Assembly: GCA_023258355.1 (NCBI GenBank)
Contig: JALQZL010000043.1
Coordinates: 1-8,784, forward strand
Direction of reading: 5' to 3'
Source: Wenzhouxiangellaceae bacterium
Lineage (GTDB): Bacteria > Pseudomonadota > Gammaproteobacteria > Xanthomonadales > Wenzhouxiangellaceae
DNA: 8,784 bases
Under the pieces are notes generated by a model. That model saw nothing but the letters and a program-made list of their open reading frames with translations. It had not been told where the DNA came from and made no database searches. The position numbers and the translations under genes are program-made. Shown piece by piece: positions 6,825 to 8,784 of the stretch; positions within the stretch are counted from its first letter, which is position 1, and each line of letters begins with the position of its first letter.

Positions 6825-6828
6825 GGAG
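6823..6828 (+). promoter_or_regulatory. Ribosome binding site deciding the mlaA start
   Basis: GAGGAG ends 9 bases before ATG 6838 and spans the mlaB stop. It favours 6838 over the in-frame ATG at 6814, which would put eight polar residues (MRAEEHNQ) before the lipoprotein signal peptide. Confidence 0.65.
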
Positions 6829-6837
6829 CATAACCAG

Positions 6838-7605
6838 ATGACACCAGAGCGCCTTATCAAGCTAACCATTGTGTGCTTACTGGCTTCTCAGTGCATTGCC
6901 TGCGCAACCGTCCCCTCAAACTCGGCTGATGTAGGCCCATCCGTGGCTGAGTCCGATCCTTGGGAGCCCTTCAACCGCTCCGTTTATGCCTTCAACAATC
7001 AGGTTGATAGCATTGTCTTGCGTCCACTGGCTCAGACCTATGACCAAATAACGCCGAGGCCAGCCAAACGTGGTGTCAGTAATTTCTTTGATAATTTGAC
7101 CTCACCATGGATCACTGGTCAGCTTCTTTTACAGGGTAGATTTCGGGACGGCTCTGAGCAGTTTGGTCGTTTTTTCATTAACACTGTTTACGGTGTGGGT
7201 GGTTTATTTGACATGGCAGACAGGCATCAACTGCCTAACCATGAGACCGATTTAGGGGCCACATTGGCTAAATGGGGTTGGCAAGAGTCACGCTTTGTCA
7301 TGTTGCCACTGCTTGGCCCATCCACCCTGCGAGATGGCCTCGGTCAGATCACCGAAATTCTGGTAGAACCAATGGATCAGGAGTTAAGAAAAAGAACAGG
7401 CCCTGGGGTAACGGCCCTGGATGTGGTTCAAACTCGCTCTGGTTTTCTGGGCATGGATGAAACCATCGCGGAGTCTTATGATGCGTATGCATTCATTCGT
7501 GATGGCTGGTTGCAACGAAGGCAATATCAACTCTACGGTGAAGAAACCGCACTCCCCGACTACGATGACTTTTTAGAGGAAGACGATGGCTCATTCTCTC
7601 CCTGA
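6838..7605 (+). CDS. mlaA: Outer-membrane lipoprotein MlaA (VacJ)
   Basis: Removes misplaced phospholipids from the outer leaflet of the outer membrane, usually in complex with a porin, and passes them to MlaC. The 255-residue product starts with a lipoprotein signal peptide (RLIKLTIVCLLAS). The likely lipidated residue is C22 in QCIAC, giving mature CATVPS; C19 is an alternative, and neither fits the lipobox perfectly. Family motifs are clear: DPWEPFNRSVYAFN (40-53), LRPLAQTYDQITPRPAKRGV (61-80), the NFFDNL helix, GRFFINTVYGVGGLFDMA (110-127), the LPLLGPSTLRDG block (156-167) and SYDAYAFIRDGWLQRRQY (213-230). An acidic tail (DYDDFLEEDDG, 241-251) ends the protein, as in many MlaA. It lies 13 bases after mlaB, unlike E. 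coli where it is unlinked. Its last 20 bases overlap kbl. Confidence 0.96.
   Translation: MTPERLIKLTIVCLLASQCIACATVPSNSADVGPSVAESDPWEPFNRSVYAFNNQVDSIVLRPLAQTYDQITPRPAKRGVSNFFDNLTSPWITGQLLLQGRFRDGSEQFGRFFINTVYGVGGLFDMADRHQLPNHETDLGATLAKWGWQESRFVMLPLLGPSTLRDGLGQITEILVEPMDQELRKRTGPGVTALDVVQTRSGFLGMDETIAESYDAYAFIRDGWLQRRQYQLYGEETALPDYDDFLEEDDGSFSP
7575..7580 (+). promoter_or_regulatory. Ribosome binding site of kbl
   Basis: AGAGGA lies 5 bases before the ATG at 7586, inside the acidic tail codons of mlaA. It fixes the kbl start and the overlap with mlaA. Confidence 0.7.
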
Positions 7606-8784
7606 GGCCACACTCGCACATTGGCAGAGCACGCTGGAGCAGATCCGTCATGACGGGCTGTATAAGGAAGAGCGCGAGATCATAACGCCGCAACGGGTAG
7701 AAATTACAACTTCTGAGGGTGCAAACGTCCTCAACTTTTGTGCTAACAATTACTTGGGACTCGCCGACCACCCTGACCTCATTAACCGTGCCAAAAAAGC
7801 TTTGGATGACTATGGGTTTGGACTGGCTTCTGTTCGTTTCATTTGTGGAACGCAAACACCGCACCATGAACTCGAGAAGACCATTGCTGATTTCTTGGCG
7901 CAAGAGGACAGCATTCTGTATGCGGCCTGCTTCGATGCCAATGGTGGTCTGTTCGAACCACTGCTGGACGATCAAGACGCGATCATCTCAGACCAACTCA
8001 ACCATGCCTCCATCATCGATGGCATCCGTCTGTGCAAGGCTGAGCGTCATCGCTATGCCAATGCTGATATGAATGCGCTCGAGGACTGTCTTAAAGCCAC
8101 CCGCCACAAACGAACACGCCTCATTGCTACCGATGGCGTTTTTTCTATGGATGGCACCATCGCCCCACTTGATGAGATCACTGCCTTGGCGGAGCAATAC
8201 GATGCTTTGGTGATGGTAGATGACTGTCACGCGACTGGGTTCTTGGGGCCAAAGGGCAAAGGTTCAGGGGAGTATCACAATGTCATGGACAAGATTGATA
8301 TCGTGACTTCGACGCTGGGAAAAGCAATGGGCGGTGGCATGGGTGGCTTTACAGCCGCCTCCAAGCCCGTCATCGAACTGCTCAGACAACGATCTCGGCC
8401 CTACCTATTTTCCAATTCGTTAGCACCCGCCCTAGTGGCCGCTGCCCAGGCAGCCTTTGAACTCATCCAAAATTCAGATGAGCGACGCCAAACATTGGTA
8501 AGAAACACTCAGTTTTTCAGGAAAGCGATGGTCGATGCGGGTTTTGATGTCAAGCCAGGAAGTCACCCCATCGTCCCGATCATGCTCTACGACGCTCAGG
8601 TGGCCCAAAAGATGGCTCGATCGCTTCTTGATGAGGGCATTTATGTGATTGGTTTCTTCTATCCTGTCGTGCCCAAAGGTGAGGCAAGAATACGCACGCA
8701 AATTTCAGCAGCACATACCCAAGACCACCTAGAAAAAGCAGTGGCGGCATTCACCCGTGTAGGAAAGCGTCTGGGTGTTTTGTG
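7586..8784 (+). CDS. kbl: Glycine C-acetyltransferase (2-amino-3-ketobutyrate CoA ligase); 3' end at window edge
   Basis: PLP enzyme of the alpha-oxoamine synthase family. With CoA it cleaves 2-amino-3-ketobutyrate to glycine and acetyl-CoA, the second step of threonine breakdown after threonine dehydrogenase. The window holds 399 codons plus two bases (TG); E. coli Kbl has 398 residues and ends LGVIA, so the next base may complete a TGA stop. Matches are very strong: NFCANNYLGLADHPDL (50-65), GLASVRFICGTQ (79-90), SDQLNHASIIDGIRLCKA (135-152), ATDGVFSMDGTIAPL, VDDCHATGF (211-219, PLP-binding D212 and H215), the Schiff-base lysine K246 in STLGKAMGG, RSRPYLFSNSLAP and GFFYPVVPKGEARIRTQ (356-372). 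These separate it from the related BioF, HemA and SPT enzymes. It overlaps mlaA by 20 bases. In E. coli the partner tdh follows kbl; here that region is outside the window. Confidence 0.97.
   Translation, partial: MAHSLPEATLAHWQSTLEQIRHDGLYKEEREIITPQRVEITTSEGANVLNFCANNYLGLADHPDLINRAKKALDDYGFGLASVRFICGTQTPHHELEKTIADFLAQEDSILYAACFDANGGLFEPLLDDQDAIISDQLNHASIIDGIRLCKAERHRYANADMNALEDCLKATRHKRTRLIATDGVFSMDGTIAPLDEITALAEQYDALVMVDDCHATGFLGPKGKGSGEYHNVMDKIDIVTSTLGKAMGGGMGGFTAASKPVIELLRQRSRPYLFSNSLAPALVAAAQAAFELIQNSDERRQTLVRNTQFFRKAMVDAGFDVKPGSHPIVPIMLYDAQVAQKMARSLLDEGIYVIGFFYPVVPKGEARIRTQISAAHTQDHLEKAVAAFTRVGKRLGVL

Noticed and set aside
7493..7975. 160-codon open frame on the minus strand across the mlaA/kbl junction
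   Set aside because: It lies antisense to two strongly conserved genes and has no recognisable domain. The proteins on the plus strand explain the sequence fully.

Overview
The window looks like a chromosomal segment from a gammaproteobacterium, possibly a less-studied lineage. The evidence is the order dapF / DUF484 / xerC, as in enterics and pseudomonads, and HslU, MlaF, XerC and Kbl proteins that align closely, from memory, with their gammaproteobacterial counterparts. A related betaproteobacterium is not strictly excluded, because the HslV N-terminus (MEQFHG before the catalytic threonine) is of a type also common there. Base composition is balanced, about half GC by eye, and uniform. I see no IS element, integrase scar, CRISPR array, tRNA or rRNA. 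Every convincing gene is on the plus strand.

Layout. Positions 1-300 hold the 3' end of dapF (lysine and peptidoglycan precursor synthesis). A DUF484 gene (297-998) and xerC (985-1884, chromosome dimer resolution) follow, each overlapping the gene before it. A 90-base gap (1885-1974), the longest non-coding stretch in the window, separates xerC from hslV (1975-2517) and hslU (2521-3861), the ATP-dependent HslVU protease. Two bases after hslU starts a full Mla set: mlaF, mlaE, mlaD, mlaC and mlaB (3864-6824), then mlaA (6838-7605). The last gene, kbl (7586-8784), overlaps the end of mlaA by 20 bases. It runs to within one base of a codon at the window edge, so it is essentially complete.

How the genes work together. 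MlaA (outer-membrane lipoprotein), MlaC (periplasmic carrier) and MlaFEDB (inner-membrane ABC complex) form the phospholipid trafficking pathway that keeps the outer membrane asymmetric. Here all six parts are contiguous, whereas mlaA is unlinked in E. coli. HslVU degrades misfolded and regulatory proteins in the cytoplasm. Kbl is the second enzyme of threonine-to-glycine breakdown. From hslV to kbl the junctions are overlaps or gaps of 2-13 bases, which suggests one co-transcribed and translationally coupled unit.

No stretch over 300 bases lacks a gene, and I recognise no intrinsic terminator. I did not find a convincing undescribed system. The points most worth a second look are the stress protease / Mla / kbl linkage, the complete mla cluster, the HslV propeptide, the atypical MlaA lipobox and the short MlaD.
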